Under the pieces are notes generated by a model that had not been told where the DNA came from, did not search any database, and saw only the letters and a program-made list of their open reading frames with translations. Both the position numbers and the translations under genes were made by a program. A stretch of 21,326 nucleotides of DNA from Nitrospirota bacterium (lineage in GTDB: Bacteria; Nitrospirota; Nitrospiria; Nitrospirales; Nitrospiraceae), in NCBI GenBank assembly GCA_004296865.1, contig SCVQ01000187.1, forward strand, positions 1-21,326, read 5' to 3'. Below, piece by piece: positions 15,030 to 21,326 of this stretch. Each line of letters begins with the position of its first letter. Position 1 is the first letter of the stretch.

Positions 15030-15860
15030 ATGAAGATGTTGGTTCGGCTGAAACCCTGGTCCATCGGGATCATTGGCGCGTTCCTCGTGGGCGGCCTCTT
15101 GGCGCCGCAAGCCGGCTGGGCCCAGGAAAGCGTTTCGGTGAGGGCCGGGCTGGTCAAGGGGAGTCTGCCGGCGGACGATCCCACGGCCGCGGCCTGGAAC
15201 GGTGCGCCGGCGTCGGAATTTCCTCTCTCTCCCCAAGTGCATTGGCCGAATCGGATCCTCGAAGTCACGGCCCAGTCCGTCAAGGTGCGGGGGCTGCACG
15301 ATGGCCAACAGGTGTCGATTCTCATCGAGTGGGCGGACCCCACCGAAGATCCTGACGATGCGGCCGCGCTGGAGTTCATGATCGGGGACAAAAAAGCGCA
15401 CTTTGCCCACGGGCAACCGATGGCCCAAGTGGAGGGTGGTCCCGTCAACATCTGGTTCTGGAAGAACAAGGACGCCAAGATCCTGGACATGAACGCCAAG
15501 GGCTTCGGCACCTTGAAGAGCCAGGACCAGCAGGATGTGAAAGGCAAAGGAGTTTACCAGAACGGCACGTGGAAGGTGGTCTTCACGCGGGCCCTGTCCA
15601 CGGCCGACGCGGTGAATGATACCCAGATCAAGCCGGGGGACTTCATCAATATTGCCTTTGCAATCTGGGACGGCAAAAAGGACGCGTTCGGCGATCCGAA
15701 GGAGAAGGGATCGCAGAAAGCCGTGTCCTCCTGGTGGTATTTCCGCGCCGAACCGCCGCCCGACTATTCCGGTTATTTCTACGCGGCGCTGGCCGTCGGG
15801 CTTGCGGCAGGGTTCCAGTTCGTGGTGATCCGGAAGCTGAAGAAAGGGGCCTCGACATGA
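15030..15860 (+). CDS. ethylbenzene-dehydrogenase/NxrC-type haem b protein, membrane anchored
   Basis: A 276-residue exported protein related to the gamma subunits of type II DMSO-reductase-family enzymes (EbdC, NxrC, DdhC, SerC), which bind one haem b through Met and Lys. A signal peptide ends near GWAQ (residue 32). The beta-rich domain shows the family pattern: VKGSLPADDPTAAAWNGAP, then VSILIEWADPTEDPDDAA, then PVNIWFWK. Candidate haem ligands are M131 (HGQPMAQV) and K230 (GSQKAVSSWWYF), assigned by eye. A C-terminal membrane helix (about 249-267) followed by KLKKG anchors it, which soluble EbdC lacks. No molybdopterin subunit is nearby, so it seems to serve the bc-like complex. The stop codon overlaps the next start (ATGA), indicating translational coupling. 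Confidence 0.85.
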   Translation: MKMLVRLKPWSIGIIGAFLVGGLLAPQAGWAQESVSVRAGLVKGSLPADDPTAAAWNGAPASEFPLSPQVHWPNRILEVTAQSVKVRGLHDGQQVSILIEWADPTEDPDDAAALEFMIGDKKAHFAHGQPMAQVEGGPVNIWFWKNKDAKILDMNAKGFGTLKSQDQQDVKGKGVYQNGTWKVVFTRALSTADAVNDTQIKPGDFINIAFAIWDGKKDAFGDPKEKGSQKAVSSWWYFRAEPPPDYSGYFYAALAVGLAAGFQFVVIRKLKKGAST

Positions 15861-16885
15861 CGGCCGCAGGCATGAGAGCGAGGGGGAACGTTCGGACGCT
15901 GGTGCTGGCCGGAGCGCTGGTAACCGTCACGGCGGCGCTCGGCATGGTCGGCTGCACGCTGTTTCAGAGCGAGCAGGTCTCCAAAGGCCAGAAGCTCTAC
16001 GCGCACTACTGCATGCACTGTCACGGCGAGCATGGCCAGCAGAACGAAGGCTATAACTGGGGCCAGATGCCGGACCCCCGTCCCAAGGATTTGTCCAACA
16101 AGGGAGAGATGTCCACCTTCAAGGACGAGGAAATCTTCGGGACCATCTCGCGTGACATGAAGGATACGACTCCGGAGGTCGGAGATAAGATCGGGGACGA
16201 CGAGTTTGCTGTGCCGACCATGCCGACCTTCAAGTACACCCTGTCCGAGGAAGAAATTTGGTCGATCGTGGCCTATGTCAGGACGCTGCACGGGATGAAG
16301 CTGACCTACAACGTGGAAGCGCGGAAGAAAGAATTGCAGGACCAGCTCCAGACCGCCCAGCAGAAGGCTGATCAGGCTAAGCAGGCTCTTGAAGCGGCCG
16401 ATAAAAAGGCGGAAGACGAGGCGGAGAAAAAGGGTGTCGAGGTGGATGAGGCCGCCACAGCCAAGGAGCAGGAAGCGAATGTTGCGGCCATCAAGGAACT
16501 GGAGGCGGGCAAGACGGCGTTTGCCAACTTTACCGCCCGTCCGAAATTGGCCGCTGTGCCTCGGCCGGATCTGACGATGGCCGAGACGGAAGCGGCGAAG
16601 CTGGCGGAGACCGGCAAGCGGCTCTACGGCAATAAATATGGATGCAACGCCTGCCATCGGGTCGGTGAGGCCGGTGGCCTGGTTGGACCGGCGCTGGACC
16701 GGGCCGGCTTCCGGCTGAACGGGACCTGGGTCTACCGCTGGATCAAGTATCCGCAGAGCATGAAGCCGGAGACCCGGATGCCCAATCTCGGCATCAGCGA
16801 TCAGGACGCCAAGGCCATCACGATGTATCTGGCGACGCTGCGGGCTCCCAAGCCAGAGAAGCCGATCGAAAAGGCCGCGCACTGA
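15857..16885 (+). CDS. dihaem cytochrome c lipoprotein with central coiled coil
   Basis: A 342-residue lipid-anchored periplasmic protein with two class I cytochrome c domains. The lipobox GMVGC gives acylated Cys33. Domain 1 has haem site C52-MH-C55-H56 and likely Met122 (PTMPTFKYTLSEEEIWSIVAYV). Residues about 153-220 are rich in Lys, Glu, Gln and Ala and almost certainly form a long coiled coil. Domain 2 has C263-NA-C266-H267 and likely Met308 (ETRMPNLGISDQDAKAITMYL). AAAGGGG seven bases upstream and the four-base overlap with the preceding gene support the ATG at 15857. An ATG at 15872 would shorten the signal peptide. It is the last gene of the operon. The coiled coil could space the haem domains or bind the similar segment in the cytochrome at 7748-8575. 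Confidence 0.9.
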   Translation: MTAAGMRARGNVRTLVLAGALVTVTAALGMVGCTLFQSEQVSKGQKLYAHYCMHCHGEHGQQNEGYNWGQMPDPRPKDLSNKGEMSTFKDEEIFGTISRDMKDTTPEVGDKIGDDEFAVPTMPTFKYTLSEEEIWSIVAYVRTLHGMKLTYNVEARKKELQDQLQTAQQKADQAKQALEAADKKAEDEAEKKGVEVDEAATAKEQEANVAAIKELEAGKTAFANFTARPKLAAVPRPDLTMAETEAAKLAETGKRLYGNKYGCNACHRVGEAGGLVGPALDRAGFRLNGTWVYRWIKYPQSMKPETRMPNLGISDQDAKAITMYLATLRAPKPEKPIEKAAH

Positions 16886-16990
16886 CCGAGCGCTCATCGA
16901 GGCGTGCTTATCCTGATTCAGAAGAGTACGCTCTGACGACCGACCGCGCTGGCGGTTGGAGCGGCGCGCACCTGTCCATACAGGTTTTCG

Positions 16991-17896
16991 CTAGAGCCAT
17001 CCCGCCCAGACTCCAGCCAGTATCGCCCATCCGACCCAGGTATGCTGCTTGAACAAGGCGAAGGCCTGGGCCGGAGAAACCGGGCCTCGCAGCTGTGTGA
17101 CCTGACGGGCAAAAAATACGCCGACCGCGGCGAGGGTCGCGTAGAATGCCGGGCCAAGGCCGAGCATCCAGCCGGCGCCACCGAGCAGGACCAGCATCCC
17201 ACCCATGGCCAGCGCCACCGCCAGCCAGGTCAGGGAACCGAAGAGAAGGGCCGAGGACTTGACCCCGACCCGCGCATCCTCGTCGCGATCCTGCAACGCG
17301 TAAATCGTGTCATAGGCTACAGCCCAGCAGATCGTCCCGCCATAGAGGAGCCAGGCCGGAGCGTCCAACTCGTTTCTGACGGCGGTCCAGGCCATGATGA
17401 CGCCCCAGCCGAAGGCGATGCCGAGGACAGCTTGGGGGATGTGCACGAGCCGTTTGGAAAAGGGGTAGAAGGCGGCGAGCAGGAGGGCCACCGGGCTCAA
17501 GAAAATCGTGAGGCGGTTCACGAAGACCAGGAGCGTGGCGGCGAGCGATACAAGCACCGCGACAACCACCAGGGCTTCCGGGACGCTCAGGGCTCCGCTG
17601 GCCAAGGGGCGCGTCTGCGTACGCGCGATCTGGCGGTCGAACGACCGGTCCGCCAGATCGTTCATGACGACGCCGGCACTGCGCATGAGGAACGAGCCGG
17701 CCAGAAAGATGACCAGGAGGCTGAGCGGCGGCCTCCCGCCCGCGGCGAGCACCAGCCCCCACAGGGTGGGGAGCGCCAGGAGCAGCGTGCCGGACTGGTT
17801 GGAGAGTCGAATCAGACGCGCGAGCGTCGGCCCGTCGAAGCCTGCCCGCGTGACGTTTGTCCCGGCGGGAGGTGTTGATCCAGGGAACTCCGGCAT
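16991..17896 (-). CDS. ubiA: UbiA-family prenyltransferase (4-hydroxybenzoate polyprenyltransferase-like; UbiA or MqnP)
   Basis: A 301-residue integral membrane prenyltransferase that would attach a polyprenyl chain to an aromatic ring during quinone synthesis. Both Mg-diphosphate motifs are present: N79-D80-xx-D83-xxx-D87 (NDLADRSFDRQIARTQTRPL) and D203-xxx-D207 in YDTIYALQDRDEDARVGVKS. About eight or nine hydrophobic helices are visible. The second motif matches the 4-hydroxybenzoate type. In bacteria that make menaquinone by the futalosine route the same family acts as MqnP, and sequence alone does not separate the two. The gene converges with the respiratory operon, whose bc complex uses the quinone product. 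It diverges from the caspase-like gene. The ATG is the only plausible start, though no good ribosome binding site is seen. Confidence 0.9.
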   Translation of the reverse strand: MPEFPGSTPPAGTNVTRAGFDGPTLARLIRLSNQSGTLLLALPTLWGLVLAAGGRPPLSLLVIFLAGSFLMRSAGVVMNDLADRSFDRQIARTQTRPLASGALSVPEALVVVAVLVSLAATLLVFVNRLTIFLSPVALLLAAFYPFSKRLVHIPQAVLGIAFGWGVIMAWTAVRNELDAPAWLLYGGTICWAVAYDTIYALQDRDEDARVGVKSSALLFGSLTWLAVALAMGGMLVLLGGAGWMLGLGPAFYATLAAVGVFFARQVTQLRGPVSPAQAFALFKQHTWVGWAILAGVWAGWL

Positions 17897-17903
17897 GCGA
17901 AGG

Positions 17904-17933
17904 ACCTTAGCGCAAGCGGGAAAACCCTGTCAA
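17904..17933 (-). promoter_or_regulatory. candidate promoter of the ubiA-family gene
   Basis: Read on the minus strand, a perfect TTGACA (17933-17928) is followed 18 bases later by a poor -10, TAAGGT (17909-17904). Transcription would begin almost at the ATG, implying a leaderless or very short leader mRNA. This would fit the absence of a ribosome binding site, but the -10 match is weak. Confidence 0.3.
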
Positions 17934-17968
17934 CGAGGCAGGCGGCAAGTGGAACCGCGCCTTTGTGG

Positions 17969-17997
17969 TTGCCTTGCAGGGATGTTTCCGGTATATA
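17969..17997 (+). promoter_or_regulatory. candidate promoter of the caspase-like lipoprotein gene
   Basis: TTGCCT (17969-17974) and TATATA (17992-17997) are 17 bases apart, each matching four of six consensus bases. Transcription would start near 18004, downstream of the first in-frame ATG at 17982. This favours the GTG start at 18057. Confidence 0.4.
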
Positions 17998-18056
17998 CCT
18001 GGAGCGTGTGGGCTGTGGCTGTTTTTCTTGTCTCCCTCCATCGGTGGACGCCCGTT

Positions 18057-19955
18057 GTGAGGTGGCGTGCCTTCTTGCTGATCCTGCTGGCAGGGCTCAC
18101 GGGGTGCAGCGGGGTCACGTCGAGACCCTGGTTTGGCATGGACTCGCAGGGATACTGGCTTCCCTTGACGGTGAAACTGAAGCTGGATTCCACGGTGACT
18201 GCCGCCGCCCTCGATTACGCGAATGCCTGCCAACAGCCGACGGCGCTTCCTCTCAGTGACCGCCTGAAGTCCTCCTTGTCTCGCGAGATCGGCATGGTGT
18301 TCGAGCGGGTACAGGCTGATGCCGGTCCCGCCAAAAGCGTGACCCGCGAGGCGCCGGATGGAGAGGTGCAGGTCGCGCTGGGATTGAAGGAGTTGGAACT
18401 CTTCATCCCCAAAAACGACACCAATAGTTATGCGGCGATGATGACACTGGGCGCCACGGTGACCTACGTGGACGCCGAGGGCACGGTCCTCTTTACGAAA
18501 AAGCTTCGGGTGGAGGCCAAGGCCGATGTGAATACGGAGCGGGGCAAGTGCGAGGTGAGCGGACTCGACGGGTTGGCTAACGAGGCGTCGATCAAGCTGG
18601 CGCAAGGCATCAAGAAGCAGCTGGGGACGTCGCTGAAGATCCGGCAGGCTGCAAGCAGGCGGAAGAGCGGCGGCCGGCCGCCGACAGCAGCCGCAGGGGC
18701 GGCCACAGGAGGCGGGGCTTCGGAAGCCGCGTCGGCTCCAGCTCCGGTCTCCGCAGCGCCCTCTGCCGGACCATCCGCCCTATCGTTTCGCGCCATGCTG
18801 AAGGATGAAAGCCAGGATCAGGTCCTTGAAAGCGGGGAACAGGTCACCGTAAAAGTGGAAGTCAAGAACGGCGGCTCCGAGGTCGCAAAGGGTGTGGTGG
18901 TGGTGCTCAGCGGAAGCCCCGCGCTTGTTCAGGCCTTGGGCAATCCCATATCGGTCGGTGATCTGCAACCGGGGGAGACCAAGCGCGTGGAGGCAAGCGG
19001 GCGGGTGCCCCCTGTCGCGGCGGTGCAGCAGGCCGAGCTGATCGTCTCGGTTCAGTCTTCTGCCGGAGTCGGGCAGCCCCAAAAGAAATTCATCGCGGCG
19101 CTGCGCCCGTCGAGGATGCAGCACGTCGAGGTGTTGTCGGTGGATGTGGATCAGATTCCTGAGCCGGTGCGCGGCTTCGAGCGGCGCAAGGCGGCGGGGA
19201 TTGCGATCGGGATCGGGGCGTTTCGAGATGCGGATGTGGCCGGCGTGCCGTTTGCCGTCCGCGATGCCGAGGTCATGGCCAAGTATCTGCGGGCGGCCGT
19301 GGGCATCCCGGCCAAACGGATCAAGCTGATCACGAACGAACATGCCCTCAAGGAGGACCTGGCGGAAGTGTTCGAGGACTGGCTTCCCCAGCAGGTCGAG
19401 GAGGGAGGGCTGGCAGTGGTCTTCTTCTCCGGTCGCGCATTGGCGGATCCGGTCACCGGGGCGGTGCTGCTGCTGCCGCACGAGGGGGGTCCGGGAGCCC
19501 CCTCCCGCGCCTTCTCCCTTCGGCGCCTCCAGTCGGCGCTCGCGCGGTTGCCGATCCAGCAGGCGGTGCTGCTTCTGGATGTCACGCTTACAGCCCCCTC
19601 TTCCGTCGGCTCGCCGGCCGACAAGGCTGCGACGAAGGAACCGGTCTGGGATGTGCCGGCCGGAGGAAGCGGCAAGATCGTGCAAGTCGTCGGCGTGCGT
19701 AACAGCCAACAGGCGCATCAATACGAGCACGGGAAGCACGGGCTGTTCACATACTACCTGCTCAAGGGCCTCGGCGGCGAAGCGGATCGGGACGGTAACG
19801 GGGTGGTGAGCGTGGGGGAACTGTGCGGCTATGCGCGTGTGCAGGTCTCAAGGACCGCCAAGGCGGATTACGGAAGCGAGCAGGATCCCGTCTGCGTCCC
19901 TGCCATCGGTCCGGATGCAAGAGCCTGGAGCGCCCCCTTGGCGCGGGTCAAATGA
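18057..19955 (+). CDS. lipoprotein with caspase-like (peptidase C14) domain lacking catalytic His and Cys
   Basis: A 632-residue protein with a compact lipoprotein signal (MRWRAFLLILLAGLTGC, acylated Cys17), which is why GTG 18057 is preferred. ATG 17982 would add 25 residues and a second hydrophobic stretch. Residues 20-195 form an unrecognised alpha/beta domain, followed by a Lys/Arg then Ala/Pro/Gly-rich linker (196-240). A beta-sandwich (about 243-350) resembles CARDB/Ig-like domains. A caspase-like p20 fold spans about 378-625: AIGIGAFRDADVAGVPFAVRDAEVMAKYL, VVFFSGR, LLLDVT. Active caspase-like enzymes have FSGHG and LDxC. Here R460 replaces His and T510 replaces Cys, so it is predicted inactive as a protease. 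An EF-hand-like loop (577-588, DRDGNGVVSVGE) may bind calcium. A scaffold or sensing role at the envelope is speculation. Confidence 0.82.
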   Translation: MRWRAFLLILLAGLTGCSGVTSRPWFGMDSQGYWLPLTVKLKLDSTVTAAALDYANACQQPTALPLSDRLKSSLSREIGMVFERVQADAGPAKSVTREAPDGEVQVALGLKELELFIPKNDTNSYAAMMTLGATVTYVDAEGTVLFTKKLRVEAKADVNTERGKCEVSGLDGLANEASIKLAQGIKKQLGTSLKIRQAASRRKSGGRPPTAAAGAATGGGASEAASAPAPVSAAPSAGPSALSFRAMLKDESQDQVLESGEQVTVKVEVKNGGSEVAKGVVVVLSGSPALVQALGNPISVGDLQPGETKRVEASGRVPPVAAVQQAELIVSVQSSAGVGQPQKKFIAALRPSRMQHVEVLSVDVDQIPEPVRGFERRKAAGIAIGIGAFRDADVAGVPFAVRDAEVMAKYLRAAVGIPAKRIKLITNEHALKEDLAEVFEDWLPQQVEEGGLAVVFFSGRALADPVTGAVLLLPHEGGPGAPSRAFSLRRLQSALARLPIQQAVLLLDVTLTAPSSVGSPADKAATKEPVWDVPAGGSGKIVQVVGVRNSQQAHQYEHGKHGLFTYYLLKGLGGEADRDGNGVVSVGELCGYARVQVSRTAKADYGSEQDPVCVPAIGPDARAWSAPLARVK

Positions 19956-19958
19956 GAG

Positions 19959-19978
19959 CCGTCGGGCTCCGGCGACGG
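19959..19978 (+). terminator. hairpin after the caspase-like gene, weak terminator candidate
   Basis: CCGTCG (19959-19964) pairs with CGACGG (19973-19978) around an eight-base loop, starting three bases after the stop codon. GAGCC/GGCTC could form an alternative stem. No T tract follows, so it is not a classical intrinsic terminator. Confidence 0.3.
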
Positions 19979-20003
19979 AGGGTGAAGGCAATCCGCGATT
20001 CGG

Positions 20004-20033
20004 TTGACAGGTCCGCGGCCTCCTGAGTATGAT
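20004..20033 (+). promoter_or_regulatory. sigma70-type promoter upstream of tRNA-Thr
   Basis: A perfect TTGACA (20004-20009) and TATGAT (20028-20033, five of six matches) are 18 bases apart. Transcription should start near 20040, giving a precursor leader of about 54 bases before the tRNA. Confidence 0.75.
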
Positions 20034-20093
20034 GCCTCTCCGTGACCAAGCCTCATCGCGCCCCCTGGTTTCGTTGTCAGTAAAGGACCGATG

Positions 20094-20168
20094 GCCGGCG
20101 TAGCTCAGTGGTAGAGCAGCTGATTCGTAATCAGCAGGTCGGTGGTTCAATCCCACTCGCCGGCTCCA
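20094..20168 (+). tRNA. tRNA-Thr (anticodon CGT)
   Basis: The acceptor stem GCCGGCG (20094-20100) pairs with CGCCGGC (20158-20164), followed by discriminator U and encoded CCA (20166-20168). The anticodon stem GCTGA/TCAGC encloses TTCGTAA, giving anticodon CGU, which reads ACG (Thr). The D arm (TAGCTCAGTGGTAGAGCA) and T loop (GGTTCAATCCC) are typical. Confidence 0.96.
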
Positions 20169-20324
20169 GTTAATCAACGGCTTGCGAAACCAGCCCTATT
20201 AGGATCCTGCCGATTGTGCTCAATTTGTGCCAACCGCCTTGCGCCGGTCAAAAATCTCCACCCCATCCCTGAGGCTTTCCGGGTCGTGATGCGCGTACCG
20301 CTGGTCGGAGGATCAGAGAAACCA

Positions 20325-21029
20325 ATGAGAGCGAATGGCGTAATCATGGGGTGCCTGGTGTTGATGATGCTGGGGCTAGCAGGCACTCTCGTTGGCTGTA
20401 CCGAAACAATTTATCCAGTGACGACGGGCTATCATATCCCGGTCGCGCCGAACACCGTGCGCACGATGCGTCGCGTCGTCGTCTGGAGCAATAACCCGGC
20501 AGTTGAAAACGCCATTGTCGGCGTGGTGGGGAAATTAGGGCACACAGTGGTCGAACGGGCTCGTTTAGAGGAGGTGTTCTACGCGCGATGGCTTGCGACC
20601 GTGTGGATTGACGAGGCCGAGATTTTGGCCACCGCGAGAAAGCTCGGCAGTGATCGTGTCATCTTCGCGGACGTCACCATCAAGCCGGTAGGGATCGACC
20701 AGGTGGGATATTACCCAACCGATGAAGGGGCTCGCCACGATGGGCCAATATTCTCCCGATTGTCCAAGGCAGATCCTGCGTTTCACGTCAGTGTGACCGT
20801 CCGCAGTTACGATGGAGCGACGGGGAAACTTCGGTGGCGCGGAAGCGCCTCGTATCCTCGTCCGATTACCAGTCCTGAAAACGCGTTGCTCTATTTGACA
20901 CAGCTCGCGATCGCTCATGCCAAATGCGTCATCGCCACGGGGTTTGAATGGAAAGAGAGCGATGATGCCGAGGGCGGGTGTATCCTGAAGATCAGCGACC
21001 GTCTGGACAACGTGGCTTCGAGACGTTGA
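20325..21029 (+). CDS. lipoprotein, possibly CsgG-like, function unknown
   Basis: A 234-residue predicted lipoprotein with signal peptide MRANGVIMGCLVLMMLGLAG and lipobox LVGC (acylated Cys25). The mature part alternates strands and helices: TMRRVVVWSNNPAVENAIVG, then HTVVERARLEEVFYAR, then ILATARKLGSDRVIFADVTI, then HVSVTVRSYDGATGKLRWRG. The order of a short nucleotide-fold-like strand, an 'xVVERxxLE' helix and a 'GxDxVIxAxV' strand resembles CsgG/TolB-N-like envelope lipoproteins, but I cannot confirm this without a profile search. GGAGGA lies 12 bases before the ATG at 20325. The open frame runs back into tRNA-Thr, so the upstream in-frame codons are not real starts, although an ATG at 20289 is possible. 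Codon choice appears less GC-biased than in the respiratory genes. Confidence 0.75.
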   Translation: MRANGVIMGCLVLMMLGLAGTLVGCTETIYPVTTGYHIPVAPNTVRTMRRVVVWSNNPAVENAIVGVVGKLGHTVVERARLEEVFYARWLATVWIDEAEILATARKLGSDRVIFADVTIKPVGIDQVGYYPTDEGARHDGPIFSRLSKADPAFHVSVTVRSYDGATGKLRWRGSASYPRPITSPENALLYLTQLAIAHAKCVIATGFEWKESDDAEGGCILKISDRLDNVASRR

Positions 21030-21277
21030 CTGAAAAACGACCGAGGCCTCGCCTCCACCTTCCTGCCGGTAGCCGCACTGCGAGAAACCAAACCCTGCAC
21101 CTTCTGCGCAACTTCGGCAAGCGAAAGAATGGCAAGCATAACGTTGCTTGTATACGATGTGCCAACTGTTACCCATGAAGCCTGCTCTCCGTTAGCCCTA
21201 AGCAGGACCGTAACCCAATCATTGTTCTTACATATTTGAACTTCAAGAAGATGTCCAGAGGGGGAATGAATCGTCAA
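20915..21277 (-). CDS. doubtful minus-strand ORF, hypothetical
   Basis: A 120-residue open frame with a TTG start directly after an in-frame stop. Its last third lies antisense to the lipoprotein gene, and only about 82 codons are outside it. The free part (NNDWVTVLLRANGEQASWVTVG, SNVMLAILSLAEVAQKVQ in two blocks) looks more protein-like than most shadows in this window. There is no clear ribosome binding site and no recognised family. It may be a decayed gene or chance. Apart from it I see nothing in the 297 bases from 21030 to the window end. Confidence 0.2.
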   Translation of the reverse strand: MTIHSPSGHLLEVQICKNNDWVTVLLRANGEQASWVTVGTSYTSNVMLAILSLAEVAQKVQGLVSRSAATGRKVEARPRSFFSQRLEATLSRRSLIFRIHPPSASSLSFHSNPVAMTHLA

Positions 21278-21326
21278 CTACACCTACACCGCCGGAATGT
21301 CTCCTTGACGGGGGAGCGTACGCGTG

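Noticed and set aside
16970..16988. ACCTG/CAGGT hairpin with TTTT as terminator of the respiratory operon
   Set aside because: The stem is only five base pairs and the hairpin lies 85 bases past the last gene, immediately before the end of the convergent gene. This is too weak to call.
17042..17878. 278-residue plus-strand open frame opposite the ubiA-family gene
   Set aside because: The minus strand carries both UbiA diphosphate motifs. The plus frame is Glu/Gly/Arg-rich shadow sequence.
17982..18056. ATG 17982 as start of the caspase-like lipoprotein
   Set aside because: It would add a second hydrophobic segment before a complete lipoprotein signal, and a candidate promoter would start transcription downstream of it. 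It remains possible, so it is noted in the feature.

Overview
The window is GC-rich, densely coded bacterial DNA. It most probably comes from Nitrospira or a close relative (phylum Nitrospirota). That placement is inferred from gene content: a bc-type complex interleaved with cytochrome bd-like oxidase subunits and many c-type cytochromes is characteristic of Nitrospira, and the window also carries a hopanoid gene (hpnH), non-mevalonate isoprenoid genes and a UbiA-family prenyltransferase. No rRNA or nxr gene is present to confirm it.

Layout. (1) Positions 1-4281 hold isoprenoid and hopanoid genes: the 3' part of dxs, then ispG, a tRNA-Cys with its own promoter, hpnH, and a small protein with an Sm-like core. 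(2) Positions 4282-5244 hold a non-coding stretch with a candidate promoter, a membrane-anchored beta-sandwich protein, and a very strong intrinsic terminator. (3) Positions 5342-16885 hold eleven same-strand genes that look like one respiratory operon. In order they are: monohaem cytochrome c lipoprotein, bd-like oxidase subunit 1, three-helix cytochrome c, Rieske protein with a PRC-barrel-like N-terminus, cytochrome b, unknown five-helix protein with a Lys-rich tail, bd-like oxidase subunit 2, two membrane-anchored cytochromes c, an ethylbenzene-dehydrogenase/NxrC-type haem b protein, and a dihaem cytochrome c lipoprotein. (4) A convergent ubiA-family gene lies on the minus strand. Divergent from it is a lipoprotein with a caspase-like domain that lacks both catalytic residues. 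(5) The end holds a tRNA-Thr(CGU) with a promoter, a CsgG-like lipoprotein, and a terminal stretch with only a doubtful minus-strand ORF.

How the genes may work together. The Rieske protein and cytochrome b form the core of a quinol:cytochrome c oxidoreductase. Six c-type haem sites on five proteins and one probable haem b protein could carry electrons between that core, the periplasm and the two bd-like proteins. The bd-like proteins keep some CydA landmarks (equivalents of E. coli H19, E107 and H186). They lack E99, the GRQPW motif and the quinol-binding loop, and a His stands where E445 would be. They may therefore receive electrons from cytochrome c or from the bc core rather than from quinol, making this an unusual composite respiratory complex. 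That functional reading is inference. The gene content and the motif differences are read directly from the sequence.
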